Positions 23,140-30,485 of a DNA stretch of 32,448 bases are shown here, piece by piece. Source of the DNA: Firmicutes bacterium ADurb.Bin153. Lineage in GTDB: Bacteria > Bacillota > DTU025 > MWDF01. Made by a program: the position numbers and the translations under genes. Where the stretch lies: NCBI GenBank assembly GCA_002070415.1, contig MWDF01000020.1, positions 1-32,448 of the forward strand, given 5' to 3'. Under the pieces are notes generated by a model, which was not told where the DNA came from, did no database searches, and saw only the letters and a list, made by a program, of their open reading frames with translations. The stretch's first letter is position 1. The number at the start of each line of letters is the position of its first letter.

Positions 23140-23651
23140 TTCCTTACCTCTATCCTGTTGACGTACTTGACCCAGCGCTGCCCGAACTCGTCCTTCCTTA
23201 TTATCAGCCTCAAGGGTCCTTGTCCCTTCTTCGCCTTCGGCTTGATCGGAGCGCCGTTCATGAGGAAGCAGATGTAGGCGTTGTCCTCCTGTTCGGCCTC
23301 CTCCTTGCTTAAGACGGTCTGGTAGCCGTCCTCCGCCTTTACGATTATCGCCTTGTAGCCTTCCTTTGCGGCGGGATATACGCTGTATACGATATCCAGG
23401 ACCGGCACGCCGGTGAACTGCGCCTCGCTCGTGCCCTCGCTGGAACTCCTTATTACCGCCTTGAAGCTCGTCGTTTTCATCGCGGAGAGCTCCTCGGCGG
23501 TAAGAGTGCCTATGATCTCGCCGTTGACGGCCACTTCCAGAGCCCCTTCCACCTTCTGCCCCACCGCGCATGAGTTAACCGCGCCGAGCACTGCCATCGC
23601 AAGTCCCAGAAATACGATGGCTCCTAGGGCAACCTTGTCCTTGGCCTTCAT
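23136..23651 (-). CDS. Exported or membrane-anchored SUOX-fold protein of the ECF operon
   Basis: 171 residues from ATG 23651 (GGGAGGT 6 bases upstream). MKAKDK and a hydrophobic segment (to about 25) are followed by SCAVGQ. VNSC is a poor lipobox because of Asn, so a plain signal or anchor is more likely. The remainder matches the oxidoreductase molybdopterin-binding fold: NGEIIGTLTAEELSAMKT, QFTGVPVLDIVYSV, KAEDGYQTVLSKEEA, LRLIIRKDEFGQRWV and NRIEVRK. No Cys is found ahead of the TGVPV motif, so the usual Mo ligand is missing. It overlaps EcfA1 by four bases and follows the S component by 13, so it is probably part of the transporter, for example as an extracytoplasmic ligand-capture subunit. 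Confidence 0.75.
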   Translation of the reverse strand: MKAKDKVALGAIVFLGLAMAVLGAVNSCAVGQKVEGALEVAVNGEIIGTLTAEELSAMKTTSFKAVIRSSSEGTSEAQFTGVPVLDIVYSVYPAAKEGYKAIIVKAEDGYQTVLSKEEAEQEDNAYICFLMNGAPIKPKAKKGQGPLRLIIRKDEFGQRWVKYVNRIEVRK

Positions 23652-23664
23652 CGGGCACCTCCCG

Positions 23665-24225
23665 TCATCTTCCCGTAAGCTTGCTGAGCTTGTCTGCGAC
23701 ACCGCATGCTATTGCCCCTCCCGCCGCCCCGGAAAAGGCGGCCGTCGTCGCCATCAGGGCCAGCGCCAGCGCCGGAAGCCTGAAGAACGCCGCGTTCGCC
23801 GCCACCGAGCCTGTGACATTCGCCGCCATCCCGCCGAGGGAGCACCACAGCAGCTTTCCTTCCCCGTCTTTCCTGTAAAGGAGCATGACCGCGTCACAAG
23901 CCAGGCCGGGCAGCGTGTACGTAGCCAGCGTTACCGCCCCGTGGGAGCCGAAGGACCCCGTAGCCAGCACTATTATCGCCTGTACCAAGGCGGCCAGCGA
24001 AGGCGAGCCCCTCTTTCCCGTGTACGCCCTCGCGAGGACGAGCCACAGCATGTAGAAGCCCCCTGCAAGCGCGCCTCCCGGTATGCCCAGAGGTACTGTC
24101 ACGAGGTGCGCCAGGGGGCCTACGACGTTCTTTGCCGCTATGCCCAATGTTGCTATCAATCCTATGACCACGAGGTCATAAACGCTGAAACGCGATATGA
24201 ACTTGCCCCACGCGCCGCGGGGCAT
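23665..24225 (-). CDS. ECF transporter S component of unknown substrate
   Basis: 186 residues with about six helices. FSVYDLVVIGLIATLGIAAK, VVGPLAHLVTVPLGIPGGAL, AGGFYMLWLVLARA and GSHGAVTLATYTLPGLACDA resemble YkoE/ThiW-like ECF S components. The start at 24225 directly abuts the NadE stop (TAA-ATG), with GGAGGGG 7 bases upstream inside the nadE end. It should bind the ligand in the membrane and pass it to the EcfAAT module encoded three to five genes downstream. Candidate ligands suggested by the neighbours are a molybdopterin-related pterin (MobB, SUOX-fold protein), niacin (NadE) or thiamine precursors (family likeness and kinase). None is proven. Confidence 0.8.
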   Translation of the reverse strand: MPRGAWGKFISRFSVYDLVVIGLIATLGIAAKNVVGPLAHLVTVPLGIPGGALAGGFYMLWLVLARAYTGKRGSPSLAALVQAIIVLATGSFGSHGAVTLATYTLPGLACDAVMLLYRKDGEGKLLWCSLGGMAANVTGSVAANAAFFRLPALALALMATTAAFSGAAGGAIACGVADKLSKLTGR

Positions 24226-24990
24226 TTAGTCCCCCTCCGGAATCACCCCGGGCAGTCCGGTCTCCGGCGAAAACGGCGTCGGCGGCAGCATGTACTTGTG
24301 TCTGGATGCCCTGTGCATCCTGTCTATCCGCTCCTTGACGGCGGGTTCGGCCTGCCTCGTTGATATGTAGCGGTCCAGCTGCTCGTAGGTGAATCCCATC
24401 TCCGCCTCGTCCGTCTGGCCCTGCCACAAGCCTGCGGTGGGCGGTTTTTCGATTATCTCCCTCGGCACGCCGAGATGTCCCGCCAGCTCCACGACCTCCG
24501 ATTTGAGGAGGCCGATTATCGGCTGTACGTCGACTCCGCCGTCGCCGAACTTGGTGCTGTAGCCCACATACCATTCGCTCCTGTTGCCCGTGCCGGTGAC
24601 CATGTAGTTCATGCCGTTCGCGAAGAAGTACAGGGCCGCCATCCTGAGCCTTGGTTTCAGGTTAGCCGAGGCCATCCTGGGCGGGTCTTTCATGCCCGAC
24701 CTTGTCATCTCGGCCACCATGGTCCTGTACGTTCCCGTAAGCTCGACGAAATGCCTCTTCACGTCGAACGCCTCTGCGGTGAGGACGGCGTGCTCGAAAT
24801 CGATAGGATGGGATTCGCACGGCATTATCAAGGCCAGGGCGGAATCTCCCACGGCCTTCTTGCACAGCGCCGCGACCACCGCCGAATCTATGCCGCCGGA
24901 AAGGCCGAACAAGAGGCCGTCCGAATGCGCAGAGGCCACCATCTGTCTCAACCATCCGACTATGAACGACTCGACTTTCGCGCAATCCAT
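24226..24990 (-). CDS. nadE: Ammonia-dependent NAD+ synthetase
   Basis: 254 residues from ATG 24990 (AAGGAG 7 bases upstream). It has the ATP-pyrophosphatase loop LSGGIDSA (30-37) and the conserved GTGNRSEWYVGYSTKFGDGG block that binds deamido-NAD. A shorter tail includes RRHKYM-like RASRHKYMLPP. There is no glutaminase (nitrilase) domain, so ammonia is the nitrogen donor, as in small bacterial NadE. It makes NAD from deamido-NAD and ATP. It is the first gene of the ECF operon and lies under its promoter, with the terminator of the signal peptidase gene just upstream. The link to ECF transport may be incidental. Confidence 0.93.
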   Translation of the reverse strand: MDCAKVESFIVGWLRQMVASAHSDGLLFGLSGGIDSAVVAALCKKAVGDSALALIMPCESHPIDFEHAVLTAEAFDVKRHFVELTGTYRTMVAEMTRSGMKDPPRMASANLKPRLRMAALYFFANGMNYMVTGTGNRSEWYVGYSTKFGDGGVDVQPIIGLLKSEVVELAGHLGVPREIIEKPPTAGLWQGQTDEAEMGFTYEQLDRYISTRQAEPAVKERIDRMHRASRHKYMLPPTPFSPETGLPGVIPEGD

Positions 24991-25013
24991 AAGACCACTC
25001 CTTACTACCGGAT

Positions 25014-25042
25014 ATTCTATCATGCATCTCCCCGGCTATGAA
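25014..25042 (-). promoter_or_regulatory. Promoter of the nadE-ECF operon
   Basis: TTCATA (25037-25042), 17-base spacer and TAGAAT (25014-25019) on the minus strand, 24 bases ahead of the nadE ATG. The -35 box overlaps the T tract of the upstream terminator. Confidence 0.55.
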
Positions 25043-25070
25043 AAAACCGGCCCGTATCGTCGCGGGCCGG
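25041..25070 (-). terminator. Terminator of the signal peptidase gene
   Basis: CCGGCCCG (25047-25054) pairs with CGGGCCGG (25063-25070), followed on the minus strand by six Ts (25041-25046). It isolates lepB from the nadE operon. Confidence 0.9.
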
Positions 25071-25088
25071 CTGAAGGGCTCCTCTTGC

Positions 25089-25910
25089 CTACATCGCCTT
25101 GAATATGTCTGGCCGCGTGAAGACGCTGATCTTGTTCAGGGGCCAGAACCTGGCCACGGCCTTGCCCAGTATCCTATCTATCTTCAAGAACCCGACCGAG
25201 CTCCTGCTGTCGTCGCTGTGGTTGCGGTTGTCGCCCATCACGAACACATATCCTTCGGGCACGTAATAAGGACCGTAGTCCCACCAAATGTCCTCGCTGA
25301 CGTACGGTTCTTCGAGCAGCTCGTCATTGAGGTAGGTCCTACCGCCCTTGATCTCCACCTTGTCCCCCGCCTTGCCGACGACTCGTTTAATATAGGGCCT
25401 GGTGGACATGTCGGATACGAAGATGTCCTTTACGAAACCGAAGGTGTCCAGGAACCAGTTGCCGTACTTCTCCTGCCTGGGGTTCATCAACACCACTATG
25501 TCCCCGCGATCAGGTTTGGCGAAGTAGTAGCTTACCTTCTCCACAAGGACCCTCTCGCTGTTGAAGAGCGTGTTTTCCATCGAGGCCCCCTCGACCATAT
25601 AGGAGCGCCCTATGAACGCCATTATGACTATGGCTATCAGGAACGCCATCACTATAGCCTGGAGATATTCCACCACGACTCCCAAGAAAGCCTTCCCTCT
25701 CCTCTGGCTTGCGGCCGGGGCTTCTTCCGCCGTCGGGGCCTCCTCTGCCGCAGTCTCCGCCGGTGCTTCCACGGGTTCGGACGGGACGCCTTCCTGTGGC
25801 TCAACCCCTTCCGGAAGTACTTCTTCCTCCGCCTTGGCCGGCTCTTCTATGACTTCGCCCTCGGTGTCCTTCAGGACATCGGGCCTGTTGTCCTTGTCCT
25901 CGTATTCCAC
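25089..25910 (-). CDS. lepB: Signal peptidase I with an acidic N-terminal extension
   Basis: 273 residues from GTG 25910 (GGAGGT 6 bases upstream). About 70 N-terminal residues are a Glu/Pro/Ala-rich, strongly acidic segment (EEVLPEGVEPQEGVPSEPVE and more) not seen in typical SipS/LepB. A single membrane helix (about 78-100) follows, then Ser110 (EGASMENTL), the Lys175 box (RPYIKRVVG) and GDNRNHSDDSR (226-236). All catalytic parts are present. It cleaves signal peptides of exported proteins. The extension would lie in the cytoplasm. An extended -10 promoter precedes it. Confidence 0.93.
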   Translation of the reverse strand: MEYEDKDNRPDVLKDTEGEVIEEPAKAEEEVLPEGVEPQEGVPSEPVEAPAETAAEEAPTAEEAPAASQRRGKAFLGVVVEYLQAIVMAFLIAIVIMAFIGRSYMVEGASMENTLFNSERVLVEKVSYYFAKPDRGDIVVLMNPRQEKYGNWFLDTFGFVKDIFVSDMSTRPYIKRVVGKAGDKVEIKGGRTYLNDELLEEPYVSEDIWWDYGPYYVPEGYVFVMGDNRNHSDDSRSSVGFLKIDRILGKAVARFWPLNKISVFTRPDIFKAM

Positions 25911-25939
25911 GCTAGCACCTCCACCATAAATACCAAATA

Positions 25940-25948
25940 ATTATATCA
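25940..25948 (-). promoter_or_regulatory. Extended -10 promoter of lepB
   Basis: TGATATAAT on the minus strand (TATAAT at 25940-25945 with TG one base upstream). The extended -10 can substitute for a weak -35. Confidence 0.6.
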
Positions 25949-26046
25949 TCAATCCAGGGCATTTTAGCATTACTTATCCAAACGGCGAAGGCCTTGCGCC
26001 CGTCACCTCCGGTACTGCTGTCCCGGTTTGTGCGGATGCCGGAAGC

Positions 26047-26066
26047 GATGCGCTATTTGGCGCATC
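26047..26066 (-). other. Short hairpin downstream of the VOC gene
   Basis: GATGCGC and GCGCATC (26047-26053 with 26060-26066) pair perfectly around a 6-base loop, about 50 bases past the stop codon of the VOC gene. Without a T run its role in termination is uncertain. Confidence 0.4.
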
Positions 26067-26115
26067 TGCCCTCCCGTCCAGGATCCGCCCGCCTCTTTAG
26101 CGGCCGGATTGCAGC

Positions 26116-26487
26116 TCATCTCTTGGCAGGCAGTATTTCGAGCCAATAGCCGTCGGGGTCCTCTATGAAGTAGAGGCCCATGGCCTTGTTCTCATAGCAT
26201 ATGCAGCCCATTTCGGAGTGGAGCCTGTGTGCGGCCTCGTAGTCGTCGGTTACGAAGGCTATGTGGCCTTCGTTGTCGCCGAGGTCGTAGCCTCCCTCCT
26301 TGTCCTTGAGCCATGTCAGTTCGAGCATGTATTCGCCCTGTCCGTCATTCAGGAAGACTATCGTAAATGAGCCGTCCGCCGCCTGCTTCCTCCTGACCTC
26401 GGCTAGGCCGAGGGCCTTGCCGTAGAACACGACCGACCTTTCGAGGTCGGCAACGTTTATGTTCGTATGCGCGAGCCTGAATTTCAT
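26116..26487 (-). CDS. VOC-family protein, lactoylglutathione lyase/glyoxalase I-like
   Basis: 123 residues with two beta-alpha-beta modules. The metal ligands of glyoxalase I appear at His7, Glu56, His75 and Glu117. The end motif YFIEDPDGYWLEILPAK is typical of GloA. It would isomerise a hemithioacetal of methylglyoxal, although an anaerobe may use a thiol other than glutathione. GGAGGT lies 5 bases before the ATG. The gene follows the metallo-beta-lactamase gene by 43 bases on the same strand, and glyoxalase II-like function by that neighbour is conceivable, but its sequence is not of the glyoxalase II type. Related VOC dioxygenases or resistance proteins are alternatives. Confidence 0.85.
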   Translation of the reverse strand: MKFRLAHTNINVADLERSVVFYGKALGLAEVRRKQAADGSFTIVFLNDGQGEYMLELTWLKDKEGGYDLGDNEGHIAFVTDDYEAAHRLHSEMGCICYENKAMGLYFIEDPDGYWLEILPAKR

Positions 26488-26530
26488 GGGACACCTCCGT
26501 ATACGGCATCAATCGGAGCCGATGTCGTGC

Positions 26531-27238
26531 CTATTCCTTCCTAAGCTCTGTCCGGCCGCCTTCTTCCATTATCAGCGGGATGCTGCAAGACCCTTCAAAA
26601 CGCAGCGCCTCTTCGAACAGGTGCGGATCCAGCCGCCCGTTCATGTGCATCGGGACTATGCAGCCGGGGCGCACCGTCTTGGCGAAATGCCGCGCCCCTC
26701 TTGCGGCATATGCGCCCAGCCTGAGGTCCACAGGGACGAAGGCTACGTCTATACTGTTTGCCCGGATGCGGCCGAGTTCCTTCATGTAGAGGTCCTCGTC
26801 GCGGAGCAGTTCCTCGCGGGTCGATTCTTCCTTCCAGTACCAATCGTTAAGGTCTCCCGAATGGAAGACGGACCACCCGTCCGTCTCGACGAGGAATGAC
26901 GAGCCTTCGTCCGTGGAACCGAATACTTTTATGCGTACCGGGCCGGCATCCAACGCCTGCCCCGGGGATACTTTCCTTGTCTCGCAAGACGATCCGGGTG
27001 CGTCGACGCCGGAATCGACCACGTAGGTGGTCCTGCCGGGCACGCCGAGCCCGAACACCCCTGGATTGAAATGGTCCCTGTGGGAGTGTGAGACGAACAC
27101 CGCCCCATCCCCTTCGTGGGGCAGGCCGCCGTCGAGAAGACCGTGTTTGTCCTCGAATAGGTCGAACAGAAGGAAGCGCTTCCCCGTGTCACAGAGGAAC
27201 CCGCTGTGTCCTATGTACTTGAGCTCCAGACGATGCAT
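26531..27238 (-). CDS. Metallo-beta-lactamase-fold hydrolase, UlaG/YtnP-like
   Basis: 235 residues from ATG 27238 (GGGGG 9 bases upstream). An upstream ATG at 27259 has no ribosome site. The N-terminus LKYIGHSGF is the UlaG-like start of metal-dependent hydrolases. The zinc motif is SHSHRDHFNP (HxHxDH) and HSGDLNDWYW gives a further metal Asp region. A later His (MHMNGR) completes a dinuclear site. This is an MBL-fold enzyme of unknown substrate. It lacks the features of ribonuclease J or Z. It is upstream of and probably cotranscribed with the VOC gene. Confidence 0.85.
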   Translation of the reverse strand: MHRLELKYIGHSGFLCDTGKRFLLFDLFEDKHGLLDGGLPHEGDGAVFVSHSHRDHFNPGVFGLGVPGRTTYVVDSGVDAPGSSCETRKVSPGQALDAGPVRIKVFGSTDEGSSFLVETDGWSVFHSGDLNDWYWKEESTREELLRDEDLYMKELGRIRANSIDVAFVPVDLRLGAYAARGARHFAKTVRPGCIVPMHMNGRLDPHLFEEALRFEGSCSIPLIMEEGGRTELRKE

Positions 27239-27260
27239 CCGCAGACGCCCCCTACTCATT

Positions 27261-27267
27261 TATAATA
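27261..27267. promoter_or_regulatory. Overlapping divergent -10 boxes
   Basis: TATAAT on the plus strand (27261-27266) and TATTAT on the minus strand (27262-27267) share the same bases between the methyltransferase gene (plus) and the MBL gene (minus). Neither has a good -35 hexamer, so this is a weak call. Confidence 0.4.
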
Positions 27268-27324
27268 GATTGTACGGTAAAGCACCATCACCTGCCCCGT
27301 CTATGGCATCTTGGGAGGGATAAC

Positions 27325-28089
27325 GTGGAGAAGACAGCATGGCAGCGCTTTTTCGATTCGCACTGCAAGGTATATGACGAGAATGCGTTCACCAAGAACA
27401 CGTCCAAGGAGTGCGCCTTCCTGTCCGGTATAATACCGCCGGACTCGTACCCCGACGTCCTGGACGTTGGTTGCGGCACCGGAAGGCACAGCGTGGCTTT
27501 GTCTTCGATGGGCTATCGCGTGACGGGCATCGACCTTTCGGAAGGCATGCTTGGCGCGGCAAGGAAGAAGGCTTCCGAGCTCGGGTTGGAAACGAGGTTC
27601 CTGCAGGCCGACGCGACGGGGACGTACCCTCTGGACCTGGGGCTTGCGGGTAGTTTCGACGCGGCCATTTGTCTTTGCGAAGGCTCGATGGGGCTGATAG
27701 GCACCGGCGACGATCCCGTGGGCCAGCCCTTGGCCGTCATAGGGAATGTGGGCGCCTGCCTCAGGAAAGGAGGCATCTTCGTCACGACCGTCCTCAATGC
27801 CGCAAGGTTTATCAGGCGCTACGGAGCCGAGGAGATCTCGTCCGGCAGGTTCGACCCTGTCGACGTAGTGGAATGGCACCCTTTGTCGGAGCTGTACGAG
27901 GACGTAGAACCGGAGCTCGGCTCGACACTCGTGGGAGAGAAGTCGTTCACCGGCTCCGAGATGCGGCTCATGCTTAGGATGTGCGGTTTCACCGTATCCG
28001 CGATATGGGGCGGGACGGCGGGCATGTGGGGCAGGAGGAAGCCGGATCCGGACGAGTACGAGATTATGGTGGTTGCGGTGAAGGATTGA
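27325..28089 (+). CDS. Class I SAM-dependent methyltransferase
   Basis: 254 residues from GTG 27325 (GGGAGG 6 bases upstream). Rossmann motif I is VLDVGCGTGR (45-54), the acidic end of strand 2 is Asp70 (GIDLSEGM), and ADATG is motif II-like. Later CLCEGSMGLIG is typical of the SmtA/ubiquinone-type group. The C-terminus shows no extra domain. The substrate cannot be assigned. A terminator follows directly. Confidence 0.9.
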   Translation: MEKTAWQRFFDSHCKVYDENAFTKNTSKECAFLSGIIPPDSYPDVLDVGCGTGRHSVALSSMGYRVTGIDLSEGMLGAARKKASELGLETRFLQADATGTYPLDLGLAGSFDAAICLCEGSMGLIGTGDDPVGQPLAVIGNVGACLRKGGIFVTTVLNAARFIRRYGAEEISSGRFDPVDVVEWHPLSELYEDVEPELGSTLVGEKSFTGSEMRLMLRMCGFTVSAIWGGTAGMWGRRKPDPDEYEIMVVAVKD

Positions 28090-28092
28090 CGA

Positions 28093-28116
28093 AAGCCCGG
28101 TCTCTATGCCGGGCTT
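28093..28116. terminator. Bidirectional terminator
   Basis: AAGCCCGG (28093-28100) pairs with CCGGGCTT (28109-28116). T-rich sequence follows on the plus strand. It separates the methyltransferase gene from the convergent TspO-like gene. Confidence 0.75.
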
Positions 28117-28142
28117 CTTGACCTCTTAGCAGCTGCGCGGCC

Positions 28143-28907
28143 CTATCTGGCCTGATCGCGCGGCTTGAACAGGAACGAAACCGCCACTGCTGCCGCCATG
28201 GCGATCGCCGTGTACGCTATGCCTGCATAAGACGGTTCCGAGCCGAACCTCTTTATGGCTATGCCGGCAAGGGCCCATATGATTACCAGGCAATAGGCAA
28301 TGTCGTTCCTGAGATACCTCATCAATATCGCCAGCGCCGCGGCTGCTCCCATCATTATGTACGTCCATATCTCCTGCGAGATACCGAAGCCGTCCCATTT
28401 TGCGTCGACAAGGTACGCCGTGATGTTCGCTATCGTAGCCACCGATATCCAACCCATGTACACGCTGACAGGGTACCTGGAAAAGAGTTTCTCGGAGAAG
28501 CTCGCCGGATGTCTTCCGATTCTCAGATAGAGGACTATCAACGATACCAAAAGCCCCAGCATTATCAGGACGGAGAGTAGCACTTCCTCAAAATGCCACG
28601 CCAGTATCCAACCGATGTTCAGGATACTGGTAAGAAGGTATATGAAACCTGTCTTTTCTACGAATTGAGTCCTGTCGGCCTTGCCCCCGATAAGGTCGGA
28701 CGATTGGTAGATCGTAAAGAGCAAGAGCAATACATAGATGACGCCCCAGACGGAGAATGTCACACCGGCCGGCACGAAGAGGTTCGGATACATGTCCGAC
28801 AGCTGCTCTGTAGTCCTGTTGTTGATCGGAAGCAGCACTGCCAGCGCATTTACGGTCACTACTGCCAGGAAACCAAGAACGTTGAGGACTTGGAGCACCT
28901 TCTTCAT
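28143..28907 (-). CDS. TspO/MBR-related multi-helix membrane protein
   Basis: 254 residues with about eight hydrophobic segments. NNRTTEQLSDMYPNLFVPAG, FSVWGVIYVLLLLFTIYQ and later MGWISVATIANITAYLVDAKW resemble the long TspO/MBR-related proteins of bacteria. Some of these bind tetrapyrroles or affect stress responses, but the role of this subgroup is unknown. The start has AAGG 8 bases upstream (GAAGGCGAAAAAG). A MarR regulator gene ends 25 bases upstream on the same strand and probably controls both. Heme or porphyrin handling is a guess. Confidence 0.72.
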   Translation of the reverse strand: MKKVLQVLNVLGFLAVVTVNALAVLLPINNRTTEQLSDMYPNLFVPAGVTFSVWGVIYVLLLLFTIYQSSDLIGGKADRTQFVEKTGFIYLLTSILNIGWILAWHFEEVLLSVLIMLGLLVSLIVLYLRIGRHPASFSEKLFSRYPVSVYMGWISVATIANITAYLVDAKWDGFGISQEIWTYIMMGAAAALAILMRYLRNDIAYCLVIIWALAGIAIKRFGSEPSYAGIAYTAIAMAAAVAVSFLFKPRDQAR

Positions 28908-28932
28908 CTTTTTCGCCTTCGGGTTCTCCTCC

Positions 28933-29445
28933 CTACTTGGCTTTCACTTCCTTCTTCTTCAATTTTCTGTAATCGAGCCCCTTGAAGAAATCCCTGAGGT
29001 TCTTCACGGCCGTAATCAGGGTCTCCTCCTCCAGGGGGGACAGGCCCTGAACGACCATCTCGACCATCTTCATATGGAATCCGGCGTGGGCTTCGTAGGC
29101 CTCTTTCCCCTTCTCCGTGAGCTTCAGCCTTACGACCCTGCGGTCGTCATCCAGCCTCTGCCTTACGACATAGCCTTTCTTGTCCAGCCTATCTGCAGCC
29201 ACGGTCATCGTCCCCAGGGTGACGCCGAGGGCGTTGGCTATCTGGCTCATCCTCAGCTCCTTGTCGGGGCCGAGCTTTTCTATCAGGTGCATCTCCTGTA
29301 TAGAAAGGTCGCTCTCTCCTCTTAGGGTGTATTCCTCGAACTTAAGAATATAGTGGAAGACGTCGGTCAGGAATTCGTTCAGAAGCACCCTCCCACCATC
29401 GGCGCCAGCCGTTTTGGCCCTTTCGTTCTCCAATCGAATCAACAC
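28933..29445 (-). CDS. MarR-family transcriptional regulator
   Basis: 170 residues from GTG 29445 (GAGG 7 bases upstream). It has a winged helix with SQIANALGVTLGTMTVAADRLDKKGYV (helix-turn-helix, 67-93) and a DDDRR wing (99-103), the MarR signature. The N- and C-terminal helices for dimerisation (about 20-40 and 120-160) are present. It likely represses its own operon with the TspO-like membrane gene and responds to a small ligand. An ATAATTAT palindrome lies upstream near 29470-29478, but I could not confirm it as an operator. No Cys suggests it is not a thiol sensor. Confidence 0.88.
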   Translation of the reverse strand: MLIRLENERAKTAGADGGRVLLNEFLTDVFHYILKFEEYTLRGESDLSIQEMHLIEKLGPDKELRMSQIANALGVTLGTMTVAADRLDKKGYVVRQRLDDDRRVVRLKLTEKGKEAYEAHAGFHMKMVEMVVQGLSPLEEETLITAVKNLRDFFKGLDYRKLKKKEVKAK

Positions 29446-29601
29446 TCCCCATCCTCAAGCTAATCCATAATTATTTGTTTTCTAGGTTCGTGCCTCCTTA
29501 TCCTGCATCGGAGTAGTTAATAATGCCATTTGCTGTGGTTTCGCATATCAGCCTGTTTAACTGCCGTTATCGCGCGTGCTCCCTCTTGCGCGTGATGTTT
29601 T

Positions 29602-30213
29602 TCACGTACTAATCGACTTGAAACCTCTGTATATGTATGAATCCTTTTCCTTGACGATGCGTATCATGTCGCAGTTCGAGATGAAGCCTCTGCGGGATAT
29701 GAAGCCCGGCACGTCATAGACCATACCGAGAAGGAGCCCGAGCATCACACCCCCATGGCTTACGATGACGAGCTTCGATCCGTCTTCCTCCTCCTCAAGG
29801 CGGCCCAACGCGCCCATGAACCGCTCGACCGCCTGTTTCAGGCTTTCTCCCTCCGGAAGCCTCGCTTCCGTGTCGCCGAGCCTGAACCACCTGCTCCAAA
29901 CCGCGTTATGGATGAGCCAGCTGTCAGGGTCGGACCTGCCTTCCAACCTGCCGACCGATATCTCCCCCAATTCGGCCAGGACCCTGTGCTCCACCCCGTT
30001 GCCCGAAGCCATGACCTCGGCAGTCTCGTATGCCCTCCTCAACGGGCTGCTGTATATCCTCGAGAACCCGCCGAAGAATCCTAGCATCGCTTTCGATGCC
30101 TCTTCGGCCTGCCGGAAGCCCTTGGGTGTCAATCCGTGCTTCCAGCCGGTGTTCGAAAAGACCCTGTCCGTATTGGAATAGCTCTCCGCGTGCCTTACCA
30201 GTAGAAACTCCAA
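29602..30213 (-). CDS. Histidine phosphatase (phosphoglycerate mutase-like)
   Basis: 203 residues with a TTG start at 30213, supported by GGGAGGT 7 bases upstream. The only upstream ATG is followed at once by a stop. The RHA core is LVRHAES (Arg7, His8), then SSPLRRAYETA (Arg59, Arg60) and VSHGGVM (His153). This is a phosphatase of the branch that includes CobC, PhoE and GpmB, acting on small phosphate esters. Which substrate it uses cannot be told. It stands alone on the minus strand. Confidence 0.9.
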   Translation of the reverse strand: MEFLLVRHAESYSNTDRVFSNTGWKHGLTPKGFRQAEEASKAMLGFFGGFSRIYSSPLRRAYETAEVMASGNGVEHRVLAELGEISVGRLEGRSDPDSWLIHNAVWSRWFRLGDTEARLPEGESLKQAVERFMGALGRLEEEEDGSKLVIVSHGGVMLGLLLGMVYDVPGFISRRGFISNCDMIRIVKEKDSYIYRGFKSIST

Positions 30214-30485
30214 TTACATACCTCCCGGCGCCTTTTAGTCGATTCTATCACCATGATGCATATCCACGTATCGGCAATGTCGGTAGATCATATTCGCCAA
30301 AAAGACATGGCAATATTCAAACGACGCAGTGTCCGGCAGGGACGCTATCGTCATTTCCCCTGTCGGGGATTCATCCACAGGAACGACTCAAGTGTTGAAT
30401 AGTATCGATTTGCAGGAGTTCCTTATACCAGGTCGAATAATCCATCTAGTTTGATCATTCATTCTGTATAGGAGGTGTTCTTTGC
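30214..30485. other. Intergenic stretch with no gene
   Basis: About 270 bases between the histidine phosphatase and GntP genes. It probably holds the permease promoter. TTGCAG near 30412-30417 with AATAAT further on is a possible but poor pair. No clear operator palindrome was found. Confidence 0.4.

Noticed and set aside
29460..29480. ATAATTAT palindrome as the MarR operator
   Set aside because: Only 8 bases, common by chance in AT-rich intergenic sequence, and no second site was found; not enough to call.
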